Shown here in pieces: positions 26,746-40,967 of a stretch of DNA of 64,000 bases; position 1 is the first letter of the stretch, and the number at the start of each line of letters is the position of its first letter. The DNA is from Eulemur rufifrons. Taxonomy: Eukaryota; Chordata; Mammalia; Primates; Lemuridae. The stretch covers positions 64,981,001-65,045,000 of the forward strand of contig NC_090999.1 in NCBI RefSeq assembly GCF_041146395.1. Reading direction: 5' to 3'. The position numbers were made by a program, and so were the translations under genes. Under the pieces are notes generated by a model. It had not been told where the DNA came from, did not search any database, and saw nothing but the letters and a program-made list of their open reading frames with translations.

Positions 26746-29700
26746 GAATTAAAAGACCGTGCAATCTGCAAACCAACCCTTAGTCCGATTATCCTGGCAT
26801 CCTGTTACATTAATTCTCCCCCTTTGATCAGCTCAGGAAGGGCCTTGGGAAACTAGTTTGCTCACTTTGTAACACGTGCCAGCAATGTGAAGGCCAATCA
26901 GCTATCATGCAATAAACATCATTGACCTGGAACCCAGGTGCTGTGGAATCCATCCTTTGCTTGAGATTACATTTTGTGCTTTCACTTTGTGCCAACTTAT
27001 TCATATTTGCTCCCACAACATTAAAAAAATTCAGCAAGAGAGGTCAAATAGATGTAATGCCATTCAACGGCAAATCCCTATAGTTATAAATTACAATACA
27101 TAAAAATGTATGATATTTTATGCCTTTGGGGAAATATTATCAAAACAGAAAAAAAAATCATTTCAATATGAAATTTAATTATGGTTCCATGTATTTTGTG
27201 GGATAATAAAATATTTACTGGCATTATAATATCTCTGTTTTAAATAAACTTATTATAAATTTCAGAACTTTTGTTAGCTGGGACCAAAATATACTCCTTT
27301 TAAATAGACATGCTCATTGCTGTTCACCATTTGTTCACTGTTTCATTTTGGAATCTCAGAAGTCTTACTTCTGAGGTTGGATTTATAGCATTTCCAAATA
27401 ATACAGATTTGGGAGCATAAACAATGGCAAGGTAAAGATTTTTTAAAGGAATTTTATGTTTCCTTCAAAAACATTAAGCACATCATTTTTTCAAAGACAT
27501 ATGCATAATAATTAGAAACGGAGCACCAAAGAAAAGCCAATTTGGACACTCATGCGTGTGAATCTATGACCAAAAAAGTTTTCAATTTTTTGCAGCTTTT
27601 TAAAAATCCCCTATTTATTGTAAGGATATGAAGTCTTTGTAGAAAGAAGGACCTGATAATTGTTAAATATAATGATGTTTTTTTCATTATGTCTCACTGA
27701 CTGTGTGAGATGTGTTAAAGATGTGCTAATCTGTTTCTCCACTGTTACTCAAATTAAAGCACTTAGAGGTTTTTGCTGATGCATTTTTAAAGTGTCATCC
27801 AAGGTGTCAGGTTTAACTACTATGCCCTACAGACTTACAGAGTTGAAAGTGTTCTCTAGTTTAAATTAACGATATCCTTGCCAAAAGTCTTATTAAAAAT
27901 TGCTCCATTCAACCAATGAATAAAGTGTTTTATAGTTCATTAAAATTATGCTAAGTGATTATAATAAAATCTTTATAAAAAAGATGTATTACTTGGAAAA
28001 AAAGATATAAGCCGTCAAGTAACAGATGATAATGAGACATCATCACAGTAGTCTATGTTATATTATTCAAAGGATGAACTTTTCTTAAAACAATTCTAAA
28101 TTGTTATTGTTGAGGATATGAATTGCAAAGTGTATATCTTTATATCATCACAAAAGTATTTCTCATATAATTGAAGTAATTTATTGAAAGCACATAAGTT
28201 TATGATCTCACCCTTACCCATTGATAAACTGATTCTTTTAGGTTAAAACACAGACACACGCACACAATATAGTGTAAAATTATAACAGCTTACCATCAGA
28301 TAGAACCACATTTTTTTCCCGTTTTTGGTTTGACCCCACAAAATCTATTCACAAAACACATATAAATCTTCTCTTTTGAGCTCATGAAACTTTCTTGATG
28401 AATAATTTAACCTTAGAATAAATTATCAGTTGATAAACTTCTTCTAAAGAATAAAATATTGCAATAACTCAAAGCATTACCATTTCTTTCCCAAAATGCA
28501 TTTTGTCACATAACTAACTATAAGCCTTTTGACCTGGATATTTTTTCTGTTGCCAAAATTTAGGGAGACATCAATCCCTTTCTTCTTAAAATAACATTCT
28601 TCTGTAACAGCTGAGTGTGGGGCAGAATTTAAAATGTGCATGATGGAAAGTGTGCTTGTGGAAAACCAGAATAAATGTTTTAAAGGATGTTACCATTCCT
28701 AGAAGAAGAGATATTATGGAATTTATAACTACTTACTGGTTTATATGCCATTCAAATATAGTACATATTTTATATATCCTTGCTTTTCAGAGATAAGTTC
28801 GGGTGCATTTTTCCATATATGTTGTTAAGTGATAACACAATTACTCCAAATAATATATTAATATAAGTTTGTCCTGAGTAGCAATTATGACTTCCCTGTC
28901 CTCAAGCTGGCTATTCTTTTCTTGATTGCAATAGTAAATACAACCCCACATGATGTGAGTGCCACAAATAATAAGATTTCCATTGAAAATAACCTATTAT
29001 TGGCAGAAGTATGGTAACAAACATATGGAAAGAAATCTCATCACAGAAAGTCGAGATGATGGAACTGATGGGCAGAAATTTAAGTAATGGGGAATTCCAA
29101 GAGCTGATTCACCTTGTGTACAGAGGACACATGGATATTAAAAAAGTAACAATGTCAATTTAGTCATTCTCCCTCTGCAGTTATATTACTTCAGAAAGAA
29201 ACTAAGCAAAGGAAGAAAAACTCCATATTGGAGAGAAACTCTAACAACATTGGCTATCTTTAAGTCTTTGCTACAAAGTTTGTAATTCTTAGATTTTTAT
29301 ATTCACCATTGGTGCTCAAAGACAGGATGCATGCCAAAGCCCTGACATAAAAACACAGGAGACTTCATTCTCTAAATCAAGATTCCAAAGAAGAAAATGA
29401 TCTGTGTTTATATGAAAAATTCACCTTTGACTTTGAGCATAATCATGTCACATATGAAATATCAGTATGTAAATGTAATGCAAATGAATGATACCCCCTT
29501 TACAAAAATAAAGAGGAAAAATTCTTACTCAGACAAGAATCTTTAAGAAAATTGAAATAATTAGAAAAGGGATGCATTGCCACAAAACAGTAACAGAGTA
29601 AAACTTACAAAACTACATTGTATAGTCACATGTGTCTTTGTTTCCCAGAAAGCACAATTTACTGGAGGAAAGGATTCAGGGAATAGTTTCAGTTTAGTGG

Positions 29701-31663
29701 CATGTGTGGAGGTTGGTGGAGTAGGTAGCAACTGAAATGTCAAACTTCCCCTGGATTTTGCATTTAACACTGTGCTCTTCTAACACTAGTGTGGATGAAT
29801 ATGGCAAATGTTTTAGGGCACAGGGAAAATCTGAATGAATTAGCTGGTATTCAGTAGGTCCTCGTAGGAAAAAAAAAAAAAAATCAAATGAGTGAACTGA
29901 TTTTACTTCACTAAGCATTCAATATCTCCACTAAATTTTTCAAAATTGAAAATCCCTTAGGCTAAAACCCAAAAGCTATGTTAACACATGTACTAAATAT
30001 AACCTGCCAAGTACTCAAATGAGTGCTGAGTTGGACACAGGAATTCTGTATCTTCAATGGAAGCTTGAAAAAATGTACCAGTTTAAATGAATTAAGTATA
30101 TTATTAATAATAAATAAAAATCCAAAGAATTTTAGCTACAAAAATAGAGGATAGATATTTATTATTCATTTTAATTTTTTTGTAGACTGAAGGAAAATAT
30201 GTGGATTTTTACCTAATTTATCATTAAAATCAAATTTAAATTAATTTTAAATATACATTAAATGTATTTTTGAAGAAGATTATTTGTATTCTCTTTTATT
30301 CTACAATAAAATGGATTATTCACACTAATTAATACTAAATGCCATGCAATATCCTGCTCTAGCATTGCATGTTAAATGTATCTGAAGGGGAAAATATTGC
30401 TACATATTAATAGATTGTTATATTTTTTACATAAATATATCATAATGTAGACACAGAATGAGGAAAGTCAAATTACATTAATTTTAAAACACATATACTT
30501 TTAATATAACATCAATATGAAGAAAAAAGTATAATACAAATATGAACAGTGCAAACATTTCTTTAAAACTTCTTGAAACTTTATTTTGATTAGTAAGAAA
30601 CACAGTGAACACTAAAGCAGAAGTATTCAGCAATCTTTCTTAATAAGTGCTTTTCACTGTAATAAAATGATAAAGGAGACTTTTAATGGGGCCCTGCCTT
30701 TTTTTGTGTGAGCCAAATTATCCTTTGGTCATTAATGCTATAGGAACTTGGGAGAAACTGTACAGTAAGAGACATTGTTAAAACAGATTAATTCATTACC
30801 ATAAATATAAAACATTTAATAGAAATATTATTTAATTCATAATAAAAATGACAAAATTAAAGAAAAATAGCATGATTCGATCAGAATGGAAGAAAAAAGA
30901 TTGTCATGTTCCAGGGTCTAAAAAAGTTTAGTCATTATAAAAAAGGAATACTGACTTTTTAGGTAAAAATTTGAGCAAACAAGAGTTTTACAAATAAAAT
31001 CCATTTGATTTGTTTCAAGGCATTAGTCACATAGAAGTTTGATTTCATCTTGATATTTATCTGTGTCCAATAGTGGCACCACCACTGAACAAATTTAAAC
31101 CTTAATTTATATCTTACATATCTCACAAGTCATAAAAGAGCCAGGGCTTCATAAGTTACAGGAACCATAAACTCCTCTCACTCCCGAGATACATTAATTT
31201 CTTGAAGTGAGAAGAAGAAATCAGGGAAAATTGTTCTTATTGTACACTTGGAAGATGTAACAATACAGGAATTTTGAGTTTAGAAAACTTCACACTCAAT
31301 TTTCTAAGACTAAAAACAGTAAATTGTGTGAATCTTTTTTTCCATGTGGAGCTGACCCTGCCCTAGCCTCATCATTTTATTCCTGGAGCAAAGCAATTTT
31401 CTAGACCCTGTTGGACATATGGTGGAACCAGACGCTGAGAATGATGTTAAGAAGTGACCATAGATCAGCAAGAGGATGATTTGGATGCTACTGATCAGTC
31501 TGATTTCCATGTATTTAAAAAGCATCACATGGTTTGCTTAAAATTTATGGGGGAAAAATAACGATTGAATAGTGATGAAATCTTGTGGCATAGCTTGAAG
31601 AGAAATGAGAGAAATTTGGGAAAGCAGCTGATAGTTCTTCTCACAAGAAAAGCTGAAAGATCA

Positions 31664-31668
31664 CATGC
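31664..31668 (-). promoter_or_regulatory. GCATG intronic motif downstream of the 39-nt exon
   Basis: On the minus strand the intron after the 39-nt exon reads GTAATTCTTAGCATGTGATC. GCATG is the core RBFOX binding motif and begins about ten bases past the donor. Downstream intronic RBFOX sites usually promote inclusion of a cassette exon in neurons and muscle (family knowledge). A five-base motif is common by chance, so only its position makes it interesting. Confidence 0.4.
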
Positions 31669-31678
31669 TAAGAATTAC

Positions 31679-31717
31679 CTTACTTGATCTTTTCCAACTC
31701 TTCCTCATTAGCATTGT
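31679..31717 (-). CDS. MCTP1: MCTP1 39-nt linker exon (TMLMRKSWKRSSK)
   Basis: This exon is too short for ORF scanning. It was found by translating the minus strand for the linker that follows ESRDV. It encodes exactly 13 residues, TMLMRKSWKRSSK, in phase 0 at both ends. The upstream sequence is pyrimidine-rich and ends TTTCATTTACAG, and the donor is GTAATT. The peptide is strongly basic (three Lys and two Arg in 13) and contains RKSW and KRSS, which could be sites for basophilic kinases or lipid contacts (inference). It lies in the C2A-C2B linker. Its size and symmetric phase make it an obvious cassette exon, and a GCATG motif lies just downstream of the donor. Confidence 0.95.
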
Positions 31718-33124
31718 CTGTAAATGAAATAAAGCATTTTCATTATCTTTTCACTCAAGTACAGAACGGGGCAGCCAATTGTTTTCTAGAGGAAACGTAA
31801 CATTTATTAGTCCTTTAAACAAGCAAACAGTTTCTAGCAACAACTATACAAGACAAAAATTGCTTTCCACACACACACAACTAGAGAAGCAACTTTCACA
31901 TCCAAGCAGTCTTTCTGGTGAGAGTTCATTTGCTTTATTCCTTTGTACAAAGAAATGGGACAGTATATTTTAAAGAGAATGGAACATTTGGAATATCCTA
32001 ATTATTGGCTGAAAAAAAATACATTGAGTTTCATGATTTGCAATTGTTGCTTTTGGTGGTGGAGGTTGAGGATATATATGACTTTGCCAGGTATATAATA
32101 ATTTTTCTCTTCAAACATATTCAAAGTCTTTTGCTCTAGTGTCATCTTAGGATTGTCTCTGCTTTCAGTTAATTTTTAACTACATCAGGATCTACAAATA
32201 CTTCCAATTGAAAAAATGCCATACCTTGTGATGGCTGTTAGTTCATTTTCCTACAAAATGTTTAGCTAAAACATATCCTTTGAACCAGTTTGTTTGCGTC
32301 ATAATAAGAGGTATTTATGGCCAAAAGTTTTAATTAAGGCTCTGGAGATTTGGGATGAGTGCCCAAGATCATTGGTCTGTTGTATAAAGAAAATCATACG
32401 AGCCCAAAGATTTTTTATTTCTTCTCTTCTCTTGTAAAAATTTCTCAGCGAACACTGAGGTATTATTAGCCTTCCTGATTAACCTCTTTACTCCATCTTA
32501 GCTTTAGGGCCAATATCTTTAAGGCAAATGAAATAAAGAATAGGAAATATTTGGAACAAAGAATATAGCTTCCAGAAATGCTTGTCATATTTGTACATCA
32601 AGGAAATGCACTGGTGCCTTAAAGAACTGCACCTTCTTTAGGAGAATTCACTACAAAGAAGGACAATTTCAGAAACTACTCATGGATTACAAAAATACAA
32701 AACAGAAAATATTTTAATATAAAACTAAGGCAACCTTTGACCTGAACCAAGAAAGTAGAATTATGTAGATGTTCTAGGATAGGAAATAAAAAACATCATG
32801 AAATTGTCAAAGATAATGATACATTCCTCTTTTCTATAGGTGGTGTTTTTTAAGGGCACATTTCCCCTAAATATACTCTGTGATAAATGGTGACCAAAAC
32901 ATGGAAGAGTAATAGATTTCCTAAGGTTACAATAATTCCCCCCACTTTTTTTTTTCAATGGAGCCAGGAAGCTGTAAAGCATTATCATCAAATATTATAG
33001 AAATATTTTATGTTTTCAAAGTACTAATGTCCAATTCATTTTGAAGCAACAAATCCCACCATGGGGTTGCGGATATGAACATCTAGTAGACTGGTAATAA
33101 ATGTTTGTTTTTTATCCTAAATGA

Positions 33125-33186
33125 GTCATTATCATTAGTATCATCACCATCATCACCATCACCACCACTACTTCTCCATCATCACC
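33125..33186. repeat. CATCAC/CACCAT simple repeat
   Basis: Repeated ATCACC and CATCAT units, imperfect, about 60 bases. Confidence 0.7.
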
Positions 33187-36100
33187 AAAAGGCAGTTGGA
33201 AACCAAATGCTTTGGTGGTGTGCCATATTCACAAAAACTGCCCCATTAACAGTCAAATAATACATCCTCAACTTTCTCAGAAAGCAGTTTCAATGGACAA
33301 AGAATGGTAATTCCTAGATTCAATATTTTGAGTCAAATCAAGTGAGAACAATTAAGAGAAATAAATAAATAAGCAAAATCTCTTAATCCATGGTCATTTA
33401 TCATCATCTAGCACTTAAGAATCTTACAATATAAAACTCCATTCTATTAGAAATGTCATGCAATGAAAAATGGGCTTAGAACTTTAGAAAGACTGGAATC
33501 TCATGGCAACACAAATCAATAGTATAAGGATTCAATACTGCTGGTCAAATTCACATCCCCTGACTCAGAAGCACTGCATACAAATTAACCTTCTATATGT
33601 AAAACAAAGTATAGGGCTGGTATTTTTTCTGTCTCTCAAAATCGGCTTTGTAAACAGGCTGTATGGTTTTATTTTTCAGACTGGGAAACTGATAGAGACA
33701 AAAAGTCAGTGACTTCCCTAAGTATAGATATGCAAGATTTGGCAGTTACAAAGATCAGTTGATTATTTTCCTTAGTCAATATCTAACATTCTATTAGTAG
33801 ATCCAGTGACTCTCAAAATGGCCCTAAATTTTATAACGAAATTTCTGCCTCTTGAGCCAAACCTGCTAGCTAAGCAATGAGTTTAAGCATCGCATTTCCA
33901 AGTCACTTTTCCTTTTAGGTAGTTGGATTAAGGTAGATTTAATAAAACTGAAAACAGTAGAAAATTAAAAAAAATAAATTTAATAGACACACTATTAATA
34001 CTGTTACCTTTACTATCTGTGACACATCTTAGAGAAAAAAGATTGGGGAAAGTTAAAAGTAGGAGATGAAACAAATTCCAGAAAAATAAGATTTATTTTT
34101 TTGTCTCTGTGATCTTAACTTCAGCTGAGAAACATATGAATTAGTTTTTGAAACTGTTATTGTTAGATACTATTAGATATTATAGTATAATCAAATTCTT
34201 CATTAGAAGCTCCACTTCACTGAAGCCAATAAAAGAAATAAAGTAGCATAAATATATGGCCTGTGATAGAGCTGCAGAAGTGTTTGTTTTTAAAAGATTA
34301 TACAATCTCTATCCATTTTTTACTGTCATTTTTTGTGGTGATTTTTTAGACAATTATATAGCACTATACATCTACAAAAATCACAGGATGGTTAGATATG
34401 ATAGTATATACATCTTATAAAACATAGATATTCAATTTTTGGTAGGTGGATATGTTGGCTATGTAATAATTATGAAAAATATCAAAATTAAACAAAGATG
34501 AAAAATTTTTTTAATTCGTTAAAGACCAACTAAGGTCAGTTCATATGTTTCTTTGAATTGTCATTTTTTTAGCCTTAGCCAAGCAATTTGTAGGTCTAGG
34601 TTATTTAAGAGCGTGTGTAACACAAATTAACTCACTTTTATTTCACAAATTCTCCAATGAAGAAAGCTGTGGATTGAACTCTGCTAGAAAAAGAGCCAGA
34701 AAGAACTCAAATACACTATCAGATGAAAATGCCATATATAGGACACATATGTATACACCACATACTTTTGCACATTCAAAATGGTACATGCAATAAAAAA
34801 CAGAAATGACAGTTGTGCCATGCAACTCATCGGCATGCCCCCAGGAAGGTTTTGGTTTCTTGTACACACAATGCTGGAAACTTAAAAATATGTATATATC
34901 TGTTCACATCTGGGATTTTTTTTTTAAAAAGACTCAATCATGAACTCAATGGAGAAGATTTTAATATAGCCAACTGCATTTGTTATTACTCATACTATAC
35001 TTTGAAAATGCTGTACTAAGACATTACACATTTTAGAGGCTTTAGTAGATTCAATAGCCTGATAGGTTTTTTAACTCATTCTTCAGTTTTGCTGATTTCC
35101 AGAACTGGCAATCCACACAAGGAGAAATCATCCCAACTGCATTATTCATGAAATGCATTGTTAGTATTAAGTACATAAAAAACTCACAAGATAACTAATT
35201 TAGAAATCTTAGCACTTTGTCATGCTAAGTCCTCTATTTCCAGTTATTCATTTCTTCTTACTTTTTTTTTTTTTAGCATTTTCTTCACATTAATACTCTA
35301 TTTCCTATTTGATTGTTAGGATTTATCTGTTAAAGGCTCTTGAAACTCATCTCTTTCATTCTCCATTTTCACACACATAAAATATTTAGTAAAGTTTTAT
35401 AAACACAGGCATAAGTTTTTGAACTAAAGTCTTCAGTCCTGAAAGCTTAAAATAAATTATTTCTGAGCTAGTAATCAAAGAGAGCAGAACTCTTCTTATA
35501 ATTTTGCCATCTGAGGGTCAATGCCAAATTATCCTCTATTCCTTCCCTATACATCATTCTGAATTTTGAGATTGTGAAGCATGCATTCAGTAACTGATTT
35601 CTGGTTTGCTGCATTTTTAGCTTGAACTTCTCTAAATAAGATTTGTTCCTGGATAATTTGTGCAAGTTCAGCATGCCATTTTCACTGCAGCAGTATGTTA
35701 TACATTTTAGACATATGAAAATTTAATTTGAAGACACATTGGCTCTCTGGTTGTTTTTAACCAAGAAACTTCAATGTAGCCCAGCGAAATACATTGGGTT
35801 GATACAATACATGTTAGAAAATGAAAAAAAATATAGTGACATATTTATAATTCATTGTCATCATTAGAATTCCTTGAGAAGAGCCATATAGCTTGATTTT
35901 AAGCAGATTATCATTAATATATTAATTTTAAGAACTTACAGAAGAAAATTTAATCATGATTTAATATTGTTTGTGAAAACCTCAAGGATTTGAACATTGA
36001 GATAAGAAAAAAAAATTAAAATACCTTCCCCTGGGCCTTTAAAGCATTCCTTCAGATCCTTGTAGAGCTATGTCTACAAACAACTAAACAAACACTAGGT

Positions 36101-37904
36101 ATAGAAGGCTGGACTAGGTTTGAGAGAAGTCATCATAAGAAAGGGTTTGTGCATATATTTCCCCTCCTGGGAGTGATCGGATGGAGGATGGAGGTGAATT
36201 GAAGCATAAGCCTATGGTAGTAGGTAGGACAAGTGACGCTGAAGAAAGCTTGGACCTGAGAGAAGGTGAACTGTGAAGGAGTTTGCATGGCTGGGATAGA
36301 AGTTACAAGTGAGAGAACATATGTTGCTGTTGGAGAGCCTTAAAGTTCCTCATCAGGAGTTTCTGCTTAGTTAACGAAACAGTCACAGGTCACTTTAAAG
36401 CAGTAGGAGGGAGACCTAGAACTTATCACAATAGTAGGTGATTCTAGTAGATGATCAATAAGTGGGTTTTTAAAAAATAAATGGTTATAATGGTCCTTGT
36501 TTAGAGTTTCAAAATCTAAAAACCAGTGTTGATAAATCTAATAACTAATTTTAGAAAACTTAATAAAATAGTTATAAGACTGCTATATAGGACAAAGAAG
36601 AAAACAAAAAAGCAAATTTATATGTATTTGTTGGGAATTTTCATAACGTTAAGCATACATTTAGAAACCCAGATTCAAATCTAGGCCATCAGGATAGTAG
36701 GATACTGGATCCCAGTAGAATTTCCTATGGGAAATCTTCTATCCTTCCTCCCCTCTCCCCTGGCTAAGCTTGCTTCTCTACAACCAAGCCCCTTCCCTGC
36801 TCACAACCATAAGAATGACCCAGCATGGCCATCACCCCTCTCTCTGCCTCCTCGGGTGTGACGCAGGTCAGGATGGGAAGTGCAAGGATGTTCACCAGCC
36901 AGAGGCAGGCTCTGGTAGAGACCGCATCCACGTGCCTTTAGTGAGCACTGGCTGAGCCACTCGCTTCTCTGACTAAGAAGAAAGAAGCCAGGGGAGAGTC
37001 AACAATAGGATGGCAAAGAAGACACCATTTCCCAGTTAACGCAACAGAATAAATTCACTGCTCTCTGGGACTCGGAAAGGGGAGGACATGAAGTAAGGCA
37101 ATGCATAAAAAATACTTGGCAGTAAAGAGTTTCTTCTAAAATATCTGGGCAGTCAAAGGGATTTGAGCCAAGGAAATGGCATGAGGATTTCAGGAGGAAC
37201 GCTGTGTTAACGGTGAATGTGGCTAGAGAGATTCAATGAAGACAAAGGAAAAGGAAGAAAAGAAGATGAAGAAACCAGACTTTTGATGTGTAACTGTTTC
37301 ATGTAACTCACCTGATTTCCTCCCTGTTTGTATTTGATAACCTACTGATGATCAGCTCCCAGGCACTGTAATATTTTCAAATGTTTATTTTTTCTAATTA
37401 GAAAGACATTATGCCTAAAAAATAAGTCTGAGCAGCCATTGAGATTAAAGGATTTTTGCAAGGATTGTTCAAGGAAAAATAACACTGGGTTCATGCCTAC
37501 ATATATTTCTATAAAATTTAGAACTCAGCAGCTTCATCATAAGGTTTTCTGATACTAACTTGCTCCCTCAAACCCTCAGTTTGATGCTAGAGTATTTAGT
37601 AAAGATCCCTTTAATGTAAAATTTCAGCAGACTATCCATCACCAACTCACCCAATAAGCTACCGTAGTTCTGTATCATTCCAGTCTGCAGTAATATTGCA
37701 AGTTTGGATGGTTTGGGAATACACAGGATCTCAGGCACTTAGGTATTTTCACTTAGGTATTATTCTTCATTAAAATAACAAAGAACCTCAGTTCAAGAAT
37801 AGTCTATTATCAAGTTTTGCTGATTTTACCTCCTGTAGGTAAACCGGTTGATTTCCCTCTATCTGCACCTCTGACAGTTCCAATCTAAACCTAATCATTT
37901 TCCA

Positions 37905-38575
37905 TCGGGGTGTTTGCAATGGCCTCCTAATTGGTCTCCAAGTATTCATTCTTAGCCTTTTAATCTGTTTTCTATAACACAGCTACAGAGATATTTTCAA
38001 AAGACAAATATGATTATGCTACTTCCTATTTACAGACCTTTCAATGCCTCCCCATTGCTCTTTGGGAAAAGATCACAAACCCTAACACAGTCAATGGGCT
38101 CAACACAGTCTGGGCATCCCCCTTCCACTCCAGTATCATCTCCCACCTGATCACCCACACTCTCTTTGCTTCCACCTTCTATAAGCTCCAGTACTTTTCC
38201 AATTCTTGGAATATAGCATGCTCTCTCTAGCCACAGGGCCTTTGCATGTGTTGTTTCCTCTGCTTGAAATATTTCCTCTCTTCCTGGTTTTTGCCTTATT
38301 AACTCCTATTTCACACTTCATACCTCAGCTCTGATTTGACTTCCTTGACAGAGAATCCCTGTCCCTCTGACTAGTATAAATCCTCCTATATTTGCTCTTT
38401 CAGCAACATGTAATTCTCTTTCATGGCATTTGACTCAGTTGTCATTGTACATTTCCATCAGTGACTATTTGATTACTGGGTTCTCCACTGGATCTAAGTT
38501 CTCTTATATCCTAAGTGCCTGCACAAGAATTGACTTACTGTAGGTTTTTGGTGAATACCCAGATTATTTGAATTG
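37905..38575 (+). repeat. L2 LINE 3' relic
   Basis: TTTCAATGCCTCCCCATTGC, CACAGGGCCTTTGCATGTG and TGTTTCCTCTGCTTGAAATA follow the L2 3' sense strand in order. The expected CTTGACAGAGAATCC and TTGTACATTTCC motifs come next. No open frame survives. Confidence 0.75.
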
Positions 38576-39935
38576 CAACACAAAGTGGACATTTATAATT
38601 TATTCCTATGCATGGATTAGCCAGCTAGGATATACATCATGGCTTCTGCTGGGGGAAATGATGTCTTCTGAAGTGGTGACCTCTAAAATGATGGGCTTCC
38701 ATCTCTAAGTAGCCTTTGTAAAATGTTTTCCTCACCCACTCTTCTGCATAAGTGGCATCTGCACACATACAGACATAATTTCACTATGTCAGGTTCTCAT
38801 AGTAGGTATTATTATTAATAATTGGTAATATTTGTTGGAAAATAGAAGTTTCATCCTCGGTGAATAAAGTACAGGTTCTTAACCAAAATTTAGCAAATAT
38901 TACATATGAATTTATATGTTCATAGTTTAATTTTTTAAAAGAATGGATACAAATACTTCTTGAAAGAGTGCAATGAGTTTAAAGTACTTCCAAATCTGAA
39001 GTTGAAATTCACTATTTTTACCTATAGTCTAGAGAAAAATGTCAATAATACCCTTTCGGCAGACAATATATAATCAACTTTAATCATGCATTATTTTAAG
39101 ACAGCAATACATACACTGCTGAAATAGATATTTGAACTTGCCTAAAAAAATTATGTCTACTACTAAAATGTGTTACAATCAGAGCTAGTTAGAGTAGTTC
39201 TCAGGGACATGAAAGCACATTGAGTCTAATAAATAATCTCTGGTAAGTTGTGGCAGAAAGTGCACTGGCAGGCATACTGATGTGGGCCAAACCTGATATT
39301 TTTTAATGTCACTTCGATGGCATGGGAGTAATTGGGTCCTCTGTATCCCTTGTCATTTTCTCATAGCAGCATGGTGTGCAAGGAAGTACAGACAGCTAGT
39401 GCTGAGAAATGGGTAATACCAATACGGAAGCCCATCAAAAAGATGAAAAGTACTCACTTATCATTCAGTAAACAAATACCAGAAAGCAGAAACTCTGTTA
39501 TTATTTCAACTCATTCTCTTTGTTATGGTTCACCTGACAATACAGTCAAAATAGGAGGGTCCGGATACTACCATTCATTGTGGAATTCCAAAGATTCAAG
39601 TCACTAATAAATGTATTCCCTGAGTGAATACTAATAGTTGCCTACAATATAACATATCTGAGATTCAGAAGTAAAGTGAAAATAAAAGTTGCAACTCTGT
39701 TTCTTATTTATAACAAGAGGTTCTGATCTGGAGCGTGGAATGGGAAATTTGAGTTGAAAAGATATTAATACAATAAGCATGGCCTAGCGATACCCAGGAT
39801 ACTCACAGAAACAAAGAACAGGCCAGATTTTCATGTGCAGCTTCTCTTTATTATTATCTCCATGTCCAAAGAAGGCTCACGACATTGAACAAGTGAGAGC
39901 AAGAGAGAGCTCCTGCGAGGCTGTGGGGAACTTAC

Positions 39936-40047
39936 CACGTCCCTGGACTCTCCTTCTTTAGGGGTAAGAACCACCGAGAGCAAAATGATCCCAAGGTCAT
40001 GGTCGGGATAATGGGGATCCTTCAGAGTGAGGGTCACATCTGTGGGC
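39936..40047 (-). CDS. MCTP1: MCTP1 exon, end of C2A
   Basis: This 112-nt exon supplies the last base of an Arg codon and then 37 residues. They begin PTDVTLTLKDPHYPDHDLG, continue through IILLSVVLTPKEG and end ESRDV. They form the last strands of the first C2 domain and the start of the linker. On the minus strand the acceptor is TATCCCAG and the donor is GTAAGT, the strongest donor of the six exons. It ends in phase 0, so transcripts can join either the 39-nt exon at 31717 or the exon at 12821 without changing frame. The Val in LLSVVLT is Ile in human as I recall it. Confidence 0.97.
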
Positions 40048-40967
40048 CTGGGATATAAAATATTTAGACTTTAAACAGTTATTGAATTCATTAGCCAAAA
40101 ATATATGTTTTATAAACAATTTAGTATTTTAAGGGGGAAAAAAGGCAATTTTTGCCTTCCTTTACTTTCTTGGTACAATTTTTGTTGTTATTAAAATATC
40201 ATCAATGTATTAAGTTACCCAGTAGGCTGTGGGATAGCCAATTGAGTATATTTAAATTCACTGGATGAATTTCTGCCCTTCCTGGGATTCTAGAAAGTTG
40301 CTGAAAAGGTCAAGAAATGACAACCCTATTGAGGAACCTATCAGTTCCTTTTCTTTGATCTCTAACTCCACAGAGTGTGGTACCAGCTATTTTTTATAAA
40401 TTTGAGCCCAGTAACTAAATGAGGGTCATTTATTGACCCGTGGCTTCCTTTTAGTTCTTTAGGATTTTTTTTAAGCATCAATATGATTTAAAGTAAATAG
40501 ATGAGTGGAAGAAGAGGAAAATATAAAATATAATTTGCCTGATATCCATTATAGACATATTTAAAAAATGTGCAATTATTTAAAAGAACATCCAACATTT
40601 AAAGTAATGCTTCCTTTTTTTTTTTTTTTTGCTATTTAAACCTATTCCTAAACAATTTTTAGATTCTGAAAGACAAGGAAATCAATAGTTACAAGAGTTA
40701 GATAATACAGGCTTTGGAATTCAATAAGCATCTCTAAGAAAGAGATTATGAATAACTCAATATTACCCACAATCATTTTCTAAAAACAATGCAAGATACA
40801 CATTCAACTGACAACGCATAGGTAACATCTTGCTTGCATACCTAAATTAATGTTGAATAAATAATGGTTAGTGCCCACTTTATGGTTTATATCTAAGGAT
40901 CTGTTGGAACATCTAGCACTAAACAAAAAAAATCTTGAAATATTGGCAAATTAGGAATTTTCAGTTG

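Larger units (their letters stand above)
31718..39935 (-). other. MCTP1 intron upstream of the 39-nt exon
   Basis: This 8.2-kb intron has donor GTAAGT at 39935 and a pyrimidine-rich acceptor before the 39-nt exon. It holds a CATCAC-type simple repeat at 33125-33186 and an L2 copy at 37905-38575. A GC-richer pocket at about 36720-36990 (TCCCCTCTCC, CCTCCTCGGGTGTGACGCAG) carries no frame or repeat I recognise. The stretch 36100-36450 has weak resemblance to old LINE-like sequence. The rest is AT-rich with nothing recognised. Confidence 0.65.

Noticed and set aside
33125..33186. A possible short-repeat array such as CRISPR
   Set aside because: It is a simple CATCAC microsatellite in a mammalian intron, with no spacers.
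39831..40037. A 68-codon minus-strand frame taken as a small gene
   Set aside because: It is the MCTP1 exon at 39936-40047 read through its GTAAGT donor; the residues after ESRDV are intron.
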